The position numbers and the translations under genes were made by a program. Shown in pieces: positions 48,403-57,323 of a DNA stretch of 64,000 bases (position 1 is its first letter; each line of letters begins with the position of its first letter). The stretch comes from Limisalsivibrio acetivorans (GTDB lineage Bacteria > Chrysiogenota > Deferribacteres > Deferribacterales > Geovibrionaceae). Under the pieces are notes generated by a model. That model was not told where the DNA came from, did no database searches, and was given only the letters and a program-made list of their open reading frames with translations. The stretch spans positions 468,930 through 532,929 of the forward strand of contig NZ_ATWF01000001.1 in NCBI RefSeq assembly GCF_000421105.1, given 5' to 3'.

Positions 48403-49308
48403 TTATTTGCCGCCCTTAAGAAATCCCTTTATAGCCGAACCGACTATGGCGGGGTTTTCCTTTAATCTTCTGATGCTGTATGGGAGCCAGTCCTCACCGA
48501 AGGGTGTGTAGATCCTCAGAAGGTGGCCGTCTGCCAGAAGCTTCTTCCTGAGCTCGGAACGAACACCGAGAAGCATCTGGAACTCATAATCATCCTTATT
48601 GAGCCCGTATTTCTTGATCAGCTCGTAGCTGCCGTCGATGAGATAGTCGTCATGGGTGGCAATACCCACATACGCCTTGTTCTTGAAGAGGAGATCAAGG
48701 GCATCAAGGAAGTTTTCGTTAACCTTCTTCTTGTCCTTGTATGCGACCTCCTCGGGCTCGTTGTAGATACCCTTGCAGAGGCGGATATTCGCCCTGTCGA
48801 TGTTCTCTGCGATGTATTCGATATCCTTAAGCGTCCTCTTCATATAGGACTGGAGTACCGTACCGCAAGAGCCGGGCATCTCTTTGTTGAGCTGAAGATA
48901 AAGATCGATTGTGAAATCGGTATAGGGGTGATCCTCCATATCGATCCTTACAAAGATCTTCTTCTCATAGGCATATTTGACAACCTCACGGATGTTTTCC
49001 GTGCAGAAGTCCATGTTCACCAGCGCTCCGAAGGCTGTGGGTTTGATGGATATGTTTGTACCGAGCTTTCTGGAAACGATGTTGTCCAGAACATGCTTGT
49101 ACATATCCACAGTTTCACGGGCCTTTTCGCGCTCCTCTGTGAATTCGCCGAGGAGATCGATTGTTCCCACGGCTCCCTCACGATTCAGATCCTCTGTGTA
49201 CTGGAAGGCATCCTCAGGGTACTTTCCCGCAACGTACTTCTGAGCAAACAGTCTCACAAAGGATTTGGGCATAAAGGGCATTGTGTTGGCAATAAGTTCG
49301 TTTAGCAT
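48403..49308 (-). CDS. Proline dehydrogenase (monofunctional, FAD)
   Basis: It oxidises proline to P5C and passes electrons to the quinone pool. The 301-residue barrel shows GTNISIKPTAFG, VRIDMEDHPYTD, NIRLCKGIYNEP and the C-terminal RIYTPFGEDWLPYSIRRLKE, which contacts substrate carboxylate (RRLKE). It lacks the DNA-binding and ALDH parts of PutA, so it is the stand-alone type found in many non-proteobacteria. GAGGAAG lies ahead of the ATG. Confidence 0.95.
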   Translation of the reverse strand: MLNELIANTMPFMPKSFVRLFAQKYVAGKYPEDAFQYTEDLNREGAVGTIDLLGEFTEEREKARETVDMYKHVLDNIVSRKLGTNISIKPTAFGALVNMDFCTENIREVVKYAYEKKIFVRIDMEDHPYTDFTIDLYLQLNKEMPGSCGTVLQSYMKRTLKDIEYIAENIDRANIRLCKGIYNEPEEVAYKDKKKVNENFLDALDLLFKNKAYVGIATHDDYLIDGSYELIKKYGLNKDDYEFQMLLGVRSELRKKLLADGHLLRIYTPFGEDWLPYSIRRLKENPAIVGSAIKGFLKGGK

Positions 49309-49332
49309 TCGCTTACTTCCTCTATCCGTAAA

Positions 49333-49881
49333 TTAAAATGTTGGGGGTGTATTCACCCATAACAGCTCTGTTTGACCATCGTTGATATTCCGCCAGCGGT
49401 GCGGAACGTTAGAATTATAGATAGCGCTGTCCCCTTCTGACAAAACGATGGATTCATCATCCAGGGTTATCTCAAGCCTTCCACTAAGGACTATAACAAA
49501 CTCTTCGCCAACATGGATGTTATAGTCGTCACCGCTGTAAGCACCTGATTCAAGGATCTGATAAAGCGGCTCGAGTACGGAGTTTGCTTCAAGGGGCTTC
49601 AGTGACTCGTAAATAACACGGGAGCCCTTTGAGGCAAACCGAACCCTCTCCCCTCTGCGGACAACAACGCTGCTCTTTGTGCTGTTATCCTGCTCAAAGA
49701 AGGAGGTCATGGTTACGCCGAGTGCATCGGCCAGCTTCTTGAGGCTTGCCACAGTCGGCGAGATTAAATCCCTCTCTACCTGAGAAAGGAATGAAGTGCT
49801 GCAGCCGCTCAACTCCGCAAGGGCCCGCAGGGTCAAATTCCTCTCCTGCCTCAGTTCTCTAATCATCTTACCAAACTTCAA
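49333..49881 (-). CDS. XRE-cupin transcription regulator (PuuR-like)
   Basis: The 182 residues combine an N-terminal helix-turn-helix (RALAELSGCSTSFLSQVERD, about 19-38) with a C-terminal cupin (VGEEFVIVLSGRLEITLDDE and NSNVPHRWRN, about 120-165). Such regulators sense small amino compounds or acids through the cupin. The start is TTG with AGAGGT five bases upstream; no ATG fits. It is the first gene of the proline/hydroxyproline run, and a palindrome sits just ahead of it, so it probably controls itself and the operon. Confidence 0.9.
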   Translation of the reverse strand: MKFGKMIRELRQERNLTLRALAELSGCSTSFLSQVERDLISPTVASLKKLADALGVTMTSFFEQDNSTKSSVVVRRGERVRFASKGSRVIYESLKPLEANSVLEPLYQILESGAYSGDDYNIHVGEEFVIVLSGRLEITLDDESIVLSEGDSAIYNSNVPHRWRNINDGQTELLWVNTPPTF

Positions 49882-49908
49882 AATAGACCTCTGTTATACA
49901 TCCTATGC

Positions 49909-49926
49909 TGTTCATTATAGTGAACA
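49909..49926. promoter_or_regulatory. Palindromic operator ahead of the XRE-cupin gene
   Basis: TGTTCA-TTATAG-TGAACA, palindromic at 8 of 9 base pairs, 28 bases upstream of the TTG start. Read on the minus strand it contains TATAATGAACA. That equals the core of the E. coli PuuR target as I remember it (AAAATATAATGAACA), and PuuR is also an XRE-cupin protein. Confidence 0.65.
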
Positions 49927-50358
49927 AAGAGTGATAGTCAACATTTTTTTGACCAGGAGGTACAATACATTATCAATTTCGTCATATCTTACTGCTATAA
50001 TTGTGCTTTTAATTATAAGCAAAATGAGCCCCCAATGTTTACAGATACGTTTCCAATGTTATCGCCCTACAATATCTTGTTTTTAATTCCTGAATTCTAT
50101 TCATTATACGAAACCATGTTTAGTCTGTTTTTTACGATACTGAACAAATTTGATCAGGATTTATAACGGAACAATGCACTGCCTAAAAGTACAGCAAAAC
50201 ACTGCACAATATTTCTTCACCTCATATTACACACTACGGTCAGTTATTTACAATACATTCCGAAGGCATCGAGACAATATCAGAACATAGTTATAATTAA
50301 ATTTGCATTTATTTTGAGCATTATCCTGAACACAGATGTCTTTATTATAGATTTAACT

Positions 50359-50374
50359 TGTTCAGTATATGAAA
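50359..50374. promoter_or_regulatory. Further operator-like site
   Basis: TGTTCAGTATATGAAA shares TGTTCA, TATA and TGAA with the palindrome at 49909. A related minus-strand copy, TTTGTTCAGTATCGTAA, lies at about 50132-50148, and TATTCATTATAC lies at 50098-50109. Confidence 0.45.
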
Positions 50375-50550
50375 TATAGAGGCATAACAGTGCTGCTTAT
50401 CATTAATATTGTACTAATTATACCAGCATGTTACAGTGCCGGTAGAGATAGAGATATTCGGATATTAATATAGTATATCCACCCTTAAATAAGAACTTAA
50501 GTTAAATAAAAAATAAAGGAATATAATGAAATAACAGACAGTTCTTTATT

Positions 50551-51441
50551 TCAGAAACGTTTAAGCCAGCCGCTGATCTCTGCGAACATCTCCGGTCGCC
50601 AGGGATTGCTCTCAGTTGTTAACGCATGGACGGATGTTTCGCCGTCATCATATATAATAAGACGCTTATCATAGGTTCCCAAATCCTTATGAAACTGCTC
50701 TGATGCACACGGCTCAACGGTTTTATCCAGACTGCACTGGAATGTCAGCGTGGGGACATGAACCCGGGGTGCGCATCCCTCCGTAAGTCGCATGAGCATC
50801 ATAAGCTGATGGAGCCCTTCGAGGGAGTATCTGTCGTAGAAGAACTCTCTGTCCTCCTCCTTAATCTCCTTTGTCTCGAACCTTTTAATATGCTTTGCAA
50901 AGGGAACTATCCCGATCAGGCGGTTTTTTACCCTGAAACATGGGGCAGAAAGTATAAGACCCTCCACTTCATGGTTCACTGCAAGATTAACCGCCAAAAG
51001 CCCACCCATGGACTGCCCGGCCACGAATATACGTTCGCAGTTATTTCTCAGAAGGTAGTATCCGTATTTAAGTGATTCGTACCAGTCCAGATATGACATG
51101 GTCTCAAGATACTCCGGTCTGGAGCCGTGTCCTGCTACCCTTGCAAGATAAACGGTGTAGCCATCGTTGTATAGATGATCCGCAAGGGGGCGCATCTCAT
51201 AGGGAGCACCTGTGAAACCGTGGATAAGAAGTACGCCGTCCCTGCCGTTTTTACGGAACTCCGGATAGTTTTCAGGCCTTGAAACCTCCTCGGTTTCCGC
51301 CCTTTTGATATCCATAACGGCCAGTTCGTCATCATCTATCCCCTCAAGGTCGATAAATGGTTCCAGAGGGTGTTTAGGCTTTGTGCTGAACAAGTTATCT
51401 CCCGAGGATTCCTTAGAGAATATTCCCTTCGAACCCTTCAT
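50551..51441 (-). CDS. Alpha/beta hydrolase (esterase/lipase-like)
   Basis: The 296 residues show GVLLIHGFTGAP (oxyanion region), the nucleophile elbow GQSMGG and a late SVHAL as possible His, with an acid at SLDKTVEP. It resembles carboxylesterases of the Est30 type. Cysteine-rich spots (NNCERI, CFRV, FQCSL) are not a recognised motif. The substrate is unknown. It overlaps the upstream metallo-hydrolase gene by 29 bases and is last of a five-gene operon starting with fbp. Confidence 0.85.
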   Translation of the reverse strand: MKGSKGIFSKESSGDNLFSTKPKHPLEPFIDLEGIDDDELAVMDIKRAETEEVSRPENYPEFRKNGRDGVLLIHGFTGAPYEMRPLADHLYNDGYTVYLARVAGHGSRPEYLETMSYLDWYESLKYGYYLLRNNCERIFVAGQSMGGLLAVNLAVNHEVEGLILSAPCFRVKNRLIGIVPFAKHIKRFETKEIKEEDREFFYDRYSLEGLHQLMMLMRLTEGCAPRVHVPTLTFQCSLDKTVEPCASEQFHKDLGTYDKRLIIYDDGETSVHALTTESNPWRPEMFAEISGWLKRF

Positions 51442-52402
51442 AAAGCCGCTTCATAAAAGCGGGGCGCATCCTGTCATAGCGTGGAGCGAAGTGGAAGAAG
51501 CGGACGAATTTTGAACCGCTCCTCCGGTATATCTGCTTTGCTAGGTCGAGGGTGAGGTGCTTCTTCTCCATGGCATGGAGGATATCCTCCTTCATGAACA
51601 CGCCCTCTATGAGCAATATGGTACTGTTTTCTGCAAACTCAACCGCCTTGCGGTAATTATCATAGCTGGGAGCAATATCCGTTATAAACGTTATACTCTG
51701 GGGATCGGTGTAGCGGATTATCATACCCTCAAGCTCGGCTGAGCTGAACTCCTTCGCACCTTCCACCGTATCGACAGTGAATCTGCGCTCCGGATCACCC
51801 GAAGCGGCCAGATGCTCCTTCAGCTCTCCCAACCATTTATCGGGTTTTAGTCCGTTTTCCGCCATGGCATCCTTATCGGCGGCAATATGCCTAGACTCGG
51901 TGAGCTTATAGCCGGCAGATGTCACACGATGATCGAAGAACTCGAAGTCAAAGATGAAACCATCCCCAAGGTCGATATCATCGTGGGCTATCTCGGAGTA
52001 TTCCGGCTCGAATCCATTCTCAGCCTTAAAGAATGCGTGTTTATGGACCATGCTTTTATCGAGCTCCACAACCTCGAGCCGAATAGGATAACTCTTGATA
52101 AGGTTCCATGTATATGACTCCACCTTCCCCCGTACGTTTCTTATTATACCGGGGGGACCGAAGATGCGGATGGTTTTATCCGCCATTATGGAGCCTCGCA
52201 AGATGCGGTCGAAACCGTAGAAGTGGTCTATGTGGGTGTGGCTTATGAAGATGTCATATATACTGAGAACCTCCTGATTTGTAAGACCGCCTATCTTGCC
52301 GCAGTCGAACAGGAGGGAACGTTTCTTATAGGTGTTACGCACAAAAAAGGCCGTGTCCTCAAAGGGTGAGTTGACCTGTGTAACGGAGAAATTAAGCTTC
52401 AT
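51413..52402 (-). CDS. Metallo-beta-lactamase-fold hydrolase, RNase Z-like
   Basis: The 329 residues have the zinc motif SHTHIDHFYGFDR (HxHxDH), an opening LLFDCG, later TFITDIAP and a C-terminal FFHFAPRY. The general layout is that of RNase Z/ElaC proteins, but it lacks the PxKRN exosite arm and has an insertion around 130-200, so it may cleave something other than tRNA. It overlaps both neighbours in the operon. Confidence 0.82.
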   Translation of the reverse strand: MKLNFSVTQVNSPFEDTAFFVRNTYKKRSLLFDCGKIGGLTNQEVLSIYDIFISHTHIDHFYGFDRILRGSIMADKTIRIFGPPGIIRNVRGKVESYTWNLIKSYPIRLEVVELDKSMVHKHAFFKAENGFEPEYSEIAHDDIDLGDGFIFDFEFFDHRVTSAGYKLTESRHIAADKDAMAENGLKPDKWLGELKEHLAASGDPERRFTVDTVEGAKEFSSAELEGMIIRYTDPQSITFITDIAPSYDNYRKAVEFAENSTILLIEGVFMKEDILHAMEKKHLTLDLAKQIYRRSGSKFVRFFHFAPRYDRMRPAFMKRLYEGFEGNIL

Positions 52403-53933
52403 CGCTCACCAGAAACTTAATAACAGCCGTGGCGTTGTCTCTGGGATCACCCGTCGTAACTATATCAAGGTCTGAGCCGATATCCTCGGCGGAATCCTTC
52501 TGTGCTTGATATATCTCCTCACGTCCGTCGGAGACGGTCTTCTTCTCAAGACGCTTCCTCAAGCGTTCCTGAACAACATCCTCTGGAGCGGAGAAGCGTA
52601 TAAGGCTGTAATCAAGCTCACCAGCGGAGAGGACATACTCAAGATACGCCTTCTTAGAGAAGCTGCCGTCCAGTATGCACATCCTGCCAAGTTCCCTACA
52701 TTTCTGCGCTATCCGACCCATCTCCTCATACATCCTTTGGGTGTGTTCTTTCGTGTATATCTCTGTCCCGTAGTCCACATATACCCGCTCTTCGGGGTCC
52801 ATACCCGCCAAGGTTTTGCGGAGGTGATCGGAATTTACGGCGTGTACAGGGTAAATCTCCTTGAATAATCGGGCGTTCTTGCTCTTACCACTGGCCATAA
52901 GGCCATGGAATACGAGTGTTTTAGGAGAATCCATATTCACAGCATAAACAACGGCAAGCCTTATAAGCTCATGGACCTGAGCAAGGACATCATTGAAATT
53001 CTCCCATTCCTCACCCTTCTCGGCGAGAAGGAAGCAGGTCACCTTCGCCCTTACGTAGGCACGATAGCAACGGTAGAAGTTCAGGAGCTTCCGGCTCCCC
53101 TCATCGTCGTACTCTGTGAAGAATCCCTCAAGAACGCCGTCGGAAAGGTCCGTTCTGCCGGCCTGGTCAAGCTCCGTGCTGAGAAAACCGATCTCGGACA
53201 TTACATCGTTAAAGCGGAAACGTCTGTTGAACTCGATACAGTCAATGAGCCCTATCTGATCGCCGTTGTAAAAGACATGTTCGATGCGGAGATCACCGTG
53301 CCCGTTCTTTACAAAACCCTTCTCCGCCCTTTCACGGAAAAGGTCAGCGTTTTCATCCAGAAAGGCCATTGTCTTCTTCTTTATGAAATCGAAGGCTTCG
53401 GGATCTATGAATTTATCCTTATACCCTTCGGTCTGTTGGAAATTTTCCTCACAGTTGAAGCGGACTACGGAGTAGTCCCCCTCCTCCTTCGCCTGCATCT
53501 CCGGGGTGTTGATCCCCTTGAAGAGTGAGCCGATATGCTTGCCGACACGCACAGCTTCTTCATAGCTTATTTCATTATTCTGTACACGGGTGGAGAAGAA
53601 ATCACCCTCGGGGATACGCCTCATCTTAACAACGTATTCCACCGTGTTCTGGGTATTGTCGAAGGGTGCAAGCTCGAAGCTCTTCTCCTTGCGGGCTATT
53701 TTGAGGACATCCTCATAAACCCCGTCACAGAAACGCTCGTTGAGCTCCTTTTCCATGAGGCAGTACTGCTTGCGCTGTTTTAGTCTGGAGAAGTCGAGGA
53801 ATCCGAAATCCACCTTTTTCTTTATCTTATAGACGTGGTCTTTAGTAAGAAGCACGTGGGATATATGGGTTTCTACCTCTTTTTCAACATCGAGAAGCTC
53901 TTTAAGAATCATCACTGCGGGGGAATCACTCAT
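52392..53933 (-). CDS. Fusion of an APH-like kinase domain and a P-loop kinase
   Basis: The N-terminal ~330 residues look like aminoglycoside phosphotransferase folds (GHGDLRIEHVFY catalytic loop, GLIDCIEFNRRFRFND metal site). The C-terminal ~170 residues are a small AAA kinase (FHGLMASGKSKNA Walker A, later RKTLAGM). This COG2187-COG0645 pairing is common in bacteria, with unknown substrate, and does not by itself mean antibiotic resistance. It lies in an operon between nfo and the MBL gene and overlaps the latter by 11 bases. Confidence 0.87.
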   Translation of the reverse strand: MSDSPAVMILKELLDVEKEVETHISHVLLTKDHVYKIKKKVDFGFLDFSRLKQRKQYCLMEKELNERFCDGVYEDVLKIARKEKSFELAPFDNTQNTVEYVVKMRRIPEGDFFSTRVQNNEISYEEAVRVGKHIGSLFKGINTPEMQAKEEGDYSVVRFNCEENFQQTEGYKDKFIDPEAFDFIKKKTMAFLDENADLFRERAEKGFVKNGHGDLRIEHVFYNGDQIGLIDCIEFNRRFRFNDVMSEIGFLSTELDQAGRTDLSDGVLEGFFTEYDDEGSRKLLNFYRCYRAYVRAKVTCFLLAEKGEEWENFNDVLAQVHELIRLAVVYAVNMDSPKTLVFHGLMASGKSKNARLFKEIYPVHAVNSDHLRKTLAGMDPEERVYVDYGTEIYTKEHTQRMYEEMGRIAQKCRELGRMCILDGSFSKKAYLEYVLSAGELDYSLIRFSAPEDVVQERLRKRLEKKTVSDGREEIYQAQKDSAEDIGSDLDIVTTGDPRDNATAVIKFLVSDEA

Positions 53934-53963
53934 ATCAATCAGACCTCTATGGAATAAGTATGG

Positions 53964-54794
53964 TTATTTTCTGTAGGATTTGAGGAGACGAACCTCTTCC
54001 AGATAGGTGTCATCACCTTTAACGGGGGTTTCCAGGACACCGAGCACATCCTTAAAACGTTCATCATTCACCACACGCTTGAAGAAATCCTCCCCGATCT
54101 CACCCTGAGCGATGAACTCGTGGCGGTCACGCTTACTTGCGTGGGGGAATTTTGTGTCGTTAAGGTGGAACACCTTGATCTTGCCCGGGAACTGGTCGAA
54201 GAGTTTGTCGAAAACCTTATCGTATTCATTAACAATATCGTAGCCAGCGGAGTACATATGGCAGGAATCGAGGCAGATGCCTATCCGCTCGTCCAGTCCG
54301 CATTTATCCATGATCTCCCCGAGCTGGTCGAAGGTGTAGCCGAGGTTTGTCCCCTGCCCCGCTGTAATCTCAAGCAGGAGCATGGTTTTGTAGTCTCCGT
54401 CATTATATATATCAGAGATAGAATCGGCGATCTTCTTGATGCCGAACTCCTCACCCTGGCCAACGTGACTGCCGGGGTGGATTATATAGTAGGGTATGCC
54501 GAGTTTATCGCATCTGTCGAGCTCGTCCTTCATTCCGTTGACAGACTTCTCGTAGGTTTCCTCCTTATCGGTGGCAAGGTTGATAAGGTAGGAGGCATGG
54601 GTGCAGACATTGCCCGCACCCAGCTTTTCTATCTCTGTATGGTATTTTTCTATCTCTTTGTCTGTGAGGGGTTTTGCCTTCCAGCGGTTGTTGTTCTTGA
54701 CGAACACCTGCATGGACTCGCACTCATCAGCCAGAGCACGATCCACAGCTTTGTAAACCCCTCCGGATGCAGATTCGTGGGCGCCTATCAGCAT
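53964..54794 (-). CDS. nfo: Endonuclease IV
   Basis: An AP-site endonuclease for base-excision repair. The 276 residues carry the three-zinc TIM-barrel motifs: GAHESASGGVYKA, THASYLINLA, HPGSH, ICLDSCHMYSAGYD and HLNDTKFPHASKRDRHE. Length is normal. It begins within the last bases of fbp (seven-base overlap). Confidence 0.96.
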   Translation of the reverse strand: MLIGAHESASGGVYKAVDRALADECESMQVFVKNNNRWKAKPLTDKEIEKYHTEIEKLGAGNVCTHASYLINLATDKEETYEKSVNGMKDELDRCDKLGIPYYIIHPGSHVGQGEEFGIKKIADSISDIYNDGDYKTMLLLEITAGQGTNLGYTFDQLGEIMDKCGLDERIGICLDSCHMYSAGYDIVNEYDKVFDKLFDQFPGKIKVFHLNDTKFPHASKRDRHEFIAQGEIGEDFFKRVVNDERFKDVLGVLETPVKGDDTYLEEVRLLKSYRK

Positions 54795-55789
54795 TTTACT
54801 TCACCCTTCATATACTGCTTATAAAGATCAACTTCATAGTTCGAACCTATGATAAGAGGCGTTCTCTGGTGGAGCTCCTCGGGGACTATATCGAGGATAT
54901 TCTGCTCACCATCGGTGGCCTGCCCCCCCGCCTGCTCGATAATGAAGGCGAGAGGTATAGCTTCATAAAGGAGCCTGAGTTTACCCTTGGGGTTCTTGGA
55001 ATCACCGGGATAACCGAATACTCCACCCTTCAGGAGGTTTCTATGGAAATCGGCCACCAGTGAGCCGATGTATCTTCCGGTGTACTGCCTTTCGGTCATA
55101 TTCCGCAGGCAGTTAACGTAATTCTGTATCTCTGGTGTCCAGCGGTTATAGTTAGCCTCGTTGAAGCTGTATATCTTGCCTGATTCAGGCATCTTTATAT
55201 TCTCATGGGAAAGAAGGAATTCGCCGATGTTGGGGTCAAGAGTAAAGCCGTTAACACCGTTTCCGGCTGTATAAACAAGCATAGTACTGGAGCCGTAGAG
55301 CACATATCCTGCAGCAACAAGGTTTCTGCCAGACTGTTTAAAATCCTCTTCCACACCCTCTTTGCATGAAGATATGCTTCTATAAACGGCAAATATTGTT
55401 CCGATACTGATATTTACATCGATATTACTGGATCCGTCAAGGGGGTCGAAAACAACAACGTACTTACCTTTTGGGTAGTGATCAGGAATCCTGATGATCT
55501 CCTCATCCTCTTCGGAACCCATGGCGCAGAGCTTGCCGATGTGGTCGAGAGCTTGTATCATCTTCCTGTTTGAGTATACATCAAGCTTCTGCTGTTCCTC
55601 GCCGTGGACATTCACATTCTTGGCCTTTCCAAGGATGTTCACGATTCCTGCCTTGTTTACCTCACGGCTTATAACCTTGCATGCGAATGCAATCTGCTCA
55701 ATGATAAGAGTGAAGTCTCCGGTGGCCTGGGGGTGTTTCCTCTGCTCTTCAAGCAGATAGCGCCCTAAATTCGTTACTCCTACTTCCAT
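54788..55789 (-). CDS. fbp: Fructose-1,6-bisphosphatase, class I
   Basis: A gluconeogenic phosphatase. The signature FDPLDGSSNIDVNISIGTIF covers the metal site, and YIGSLVADFHRNLLKGGVFG and GKLRLLYEAIPLAFIIEQAGG complete the sugar phosphatase core. Length 333 is typical. First gene of the operon fbp-nfo-kinase-MBL-hydrolase. Upstream lies repeat block R3. Confidence 0.96.
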   Translation of the reverse strand: MEVGVTNLGRYLLEEQRKHPQATGDFTLIIEQIAFACKVISREVNKAGIVNILGKAKNVNVHGEEQQKLDVYSNRKMIQALDHIGKLCAMGSEEDEEIIRIPDHYPKGKYVVVFDPLDGSSNIDVNISIGTIFAVYRSISSCKEGVEEDFKQSGRNLVAAGYVLYGSSTMLVYTAGNGVNGFTLDPNIGEFLLSHENIKMPESGKIYSFNEANYNRWTPEIQNYVNCLRNMTERQYTGRYIGSLVADFHRNLLKGGVFGYPGDSKNPKGKLRLLYEAIPLAFIIEQAGGQATDGEQNILDIVPEELHQRTPLIIGSNYEVDLYKQYMKGEVKC

Positions 55790-55904
55790 GATTTACACTC
55801 CTGAATAATAAACGTATGTTTTCAGTATCTTAATGATATAAAATCTGCAAATTTTTGTAAAGCATAGTCGGGATATAGTTGGCTTATTATGTAGCAACCT
55901 TAGC

Positions 55905-56880
55905 AGTTATTCCCAACGTGAGTTTTTGAGGGGTGCGGGGAACTTTGTTCTAAACCTATTTATGGAATTTTCCTTCCATGGAAATTCCATTGTTGTTCGG
56001 GCAAAGAAACTTTGTCCTCTCGTACTTCCGGCTACGTGAATTGAGCAGAGCCCTATTCAGCTAAGCCTTCAGGGCTTCCATCCTTGGAAGCCTGTTGAGT
56101 CGCAACCTTAATAGTTATCTACAAGGTGAGTTTTTGAGGGGTGCGGGGAACTTTGTTCCCTAAAAAGTTCCCTGCGATCTTTTCCTTTCATACTATAATT
56201 AGAAATAAGTCACTAATTTATGTGTTTCGTGCTAAAGCACGCCATACTTTTGGCGCAAAAGTATGCAAAACTTTTCCCTCAGGGTTTTCCAGCCCCCATT
56301 GTTACTCATTTATTAACATAAATTCGTAAGAGATGGCGGTGCCCTCATTTCACTCTTTTTCCACCTGAAGTTTTGCTGATGCTGAGGAGTGTAACCGCAC
56401 TTCATACATTTAAGATGCTCAACATTTAAGATTAACTCATCAGTCACGTGCGGCCAAAACTTCCGGGCGGTTCCAATAGAGCTCATTCGGCTGTAAAACA
56501 TTCGGGGAAGATTAAGAGGGTTATTAGCTAAACAGAATATTGGCTACTAGTTACCTGTTTAACGAAATACCTTTTTACGTCTCACGTTGTTTTCTCTTAA
56601 GTGTAAACGCTATAGCCAACATAATTCAATTCTAACGATAGAGATTTATGAGTAAACAGCTAACATGGATGTTGGCTTTATTGGTTTCAACCTTAGACGT
56701 ATGATTAGCAACTGGCTTCCACGGAAGTAAGCGGAGCGAAGGCTTTGCCAAGCGTAGCGGCAATGGAATTTCCATGGATGGTAAATTCTATAATAAAATA
56801 TGGAGAGATGGGTTTGCCGAGAGGAGCGGCAGGAAAATTCTCAGGATGATGAATTTCCCCATTTAATCAGAATCAAGGGA
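55905..56880. repeat. Mosaic palindromic repeat block R3 (inverted relative to R2)
   Basis: This 1-kb block lies between HU and fbp. At 55960-56095 it carries, reverse-complemented, the GGAATTTCC / GTTCGGGCAAAG / CTTTGTCC / GGCTACGTGAATTGAGC / GGCTTCC modules of R2. At 56126-56290 it carries the GAGTTTTTGAGGGGTGCGGG hairpin stretch found inverted at 38160-38335; a shorter start of this also lies at ~55920. Fragments of the GCGGAGCGAAGGCTTTGCC and TCAGGATGATGAATTTCCC units are near 56710-56860. Confidence 0.88.
56440..56515 (-). pseudogene. Possible remnant of a coding segment shared by R2 and R3
   Basis: The minus-strand frame reads SPNVLQPNELYWNRPEVLAA. The plus strand of R2 at 37941-38008 reads SLNVFKPNEYSLFRPEYFPH in the equivalent frame. 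Residues such as NV, PNE and RPE are kept although bases differ. Both are short and stop soon, so at most a decayed piece of a gene once carried by the element. Confidence 0.35.
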
Positions 56881-56884
56881 AATT

Positions 56885-56911
56885 AAAAAACTCCCCTCTT
56901 TCGGAAGGGAG
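56885..56911 (-). terminator. Terminator of the HU gene
   Basis: CTCCC-type stem (CTCCCTT/GAGGGGAG with imperfect pairing) at 56891-56911, followed on the minus strand by six T. Confidence 0.75.
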
Positions 56912-56957
56912 CTTTTTATTCCCTGATTAGCTGATTATCAAAACGTTGATAACGTGC

Positions 56958-57230
56958 TTAGTCAATGCTGTCCTTGAAAAGTTTACCAGCAACGAACTTA
57001 GGCACTTTTTTGGAAGGAATAACCATCTCAGCACCAGTCTGAGGGTTTCTTCCCTTGCGCTCTTTTCTCTCAGAAACAGAGAATGTACCGAATCCAACAA
57101 GGGTAACCTTGTCGTCAGCTTTAAGAGCTTCAACTACTGACTCTTCAAATGCCTTGAGAGCCTTCTCAGCGTCCGCCTTTTTAAGGCCGGACTTGTCTGC
57201 GATCATTTCAATCAGTTCCTTCTTATTCAC
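56958..57230 (-). CDS. DNA-binding protein HU
   Basis: A nucleoid protein of 90 residues: KKADAEKALKAFEESVVEAL helices, VGFGTFSVSERKERKGRNPQ (DNA-binding arm, including the RNPQTG motif) and PKFVAGKLFKD end. The ORF reads 13 codons further upstream, but GGAGG lies five bases before the GTG at 57228-57230, which gives the standard HU N-terminus. Single gene with its own terminator. Confidence 0.95.
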   Translation of the reverse strand: MNKKELIEMIADKSGLKKADAEKALKAFEESVVEALKADDKVTLVGFGTFSVSERKERKGRNPQTGAEMVIPSKKVPKFVAGKLFKDSID

Positions 57231-57323
57231 TACAACCTCCTCACTCAAGAAGTTTCTCTGTTTATACACAGAGGAACCTCTAAAATCAAGCTATAATAAC
57301 CTGCTAAATTAAAAATGCCAAGA

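Larger units (their letters stand above)
49882..50550. other. Gene-free AT-rich control region upstream of the proline/hydroxyproline operon
   Basis: No open frame is convincing. It holds at least five TGTTCA/TGAACA-type sites (49909-49926, 50098-50109, 50141-50146, 50327-50332 and 50359-50374), described under the operator entries. The rest is AT-rich with no hairpins of note. Confidence 0.6.

Noticed and set aside
46587-49305. Plus-strand ORFs of 301 and 260 residues across pruA and proline dehydrogenase
   Set aside because: These are antisense to well-supported enzymes and show no recognisable domain.
52392-53933. Aminoglycoside-resistance gene
   Set aside because: The APH-like domain belongs to the common APH-AAA kinase fusion of unknown substrate, sits in a housekeeping operon and has no mobile context.
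56313-56501. Minus-strand 62-residue ORF with a CxxC motif (HLKCMKCGYT) in R3
   Set aside because: It lies within the repeat block, has no clear ribosome site and no counterpart in the same frame of R2, so it is probably chance.
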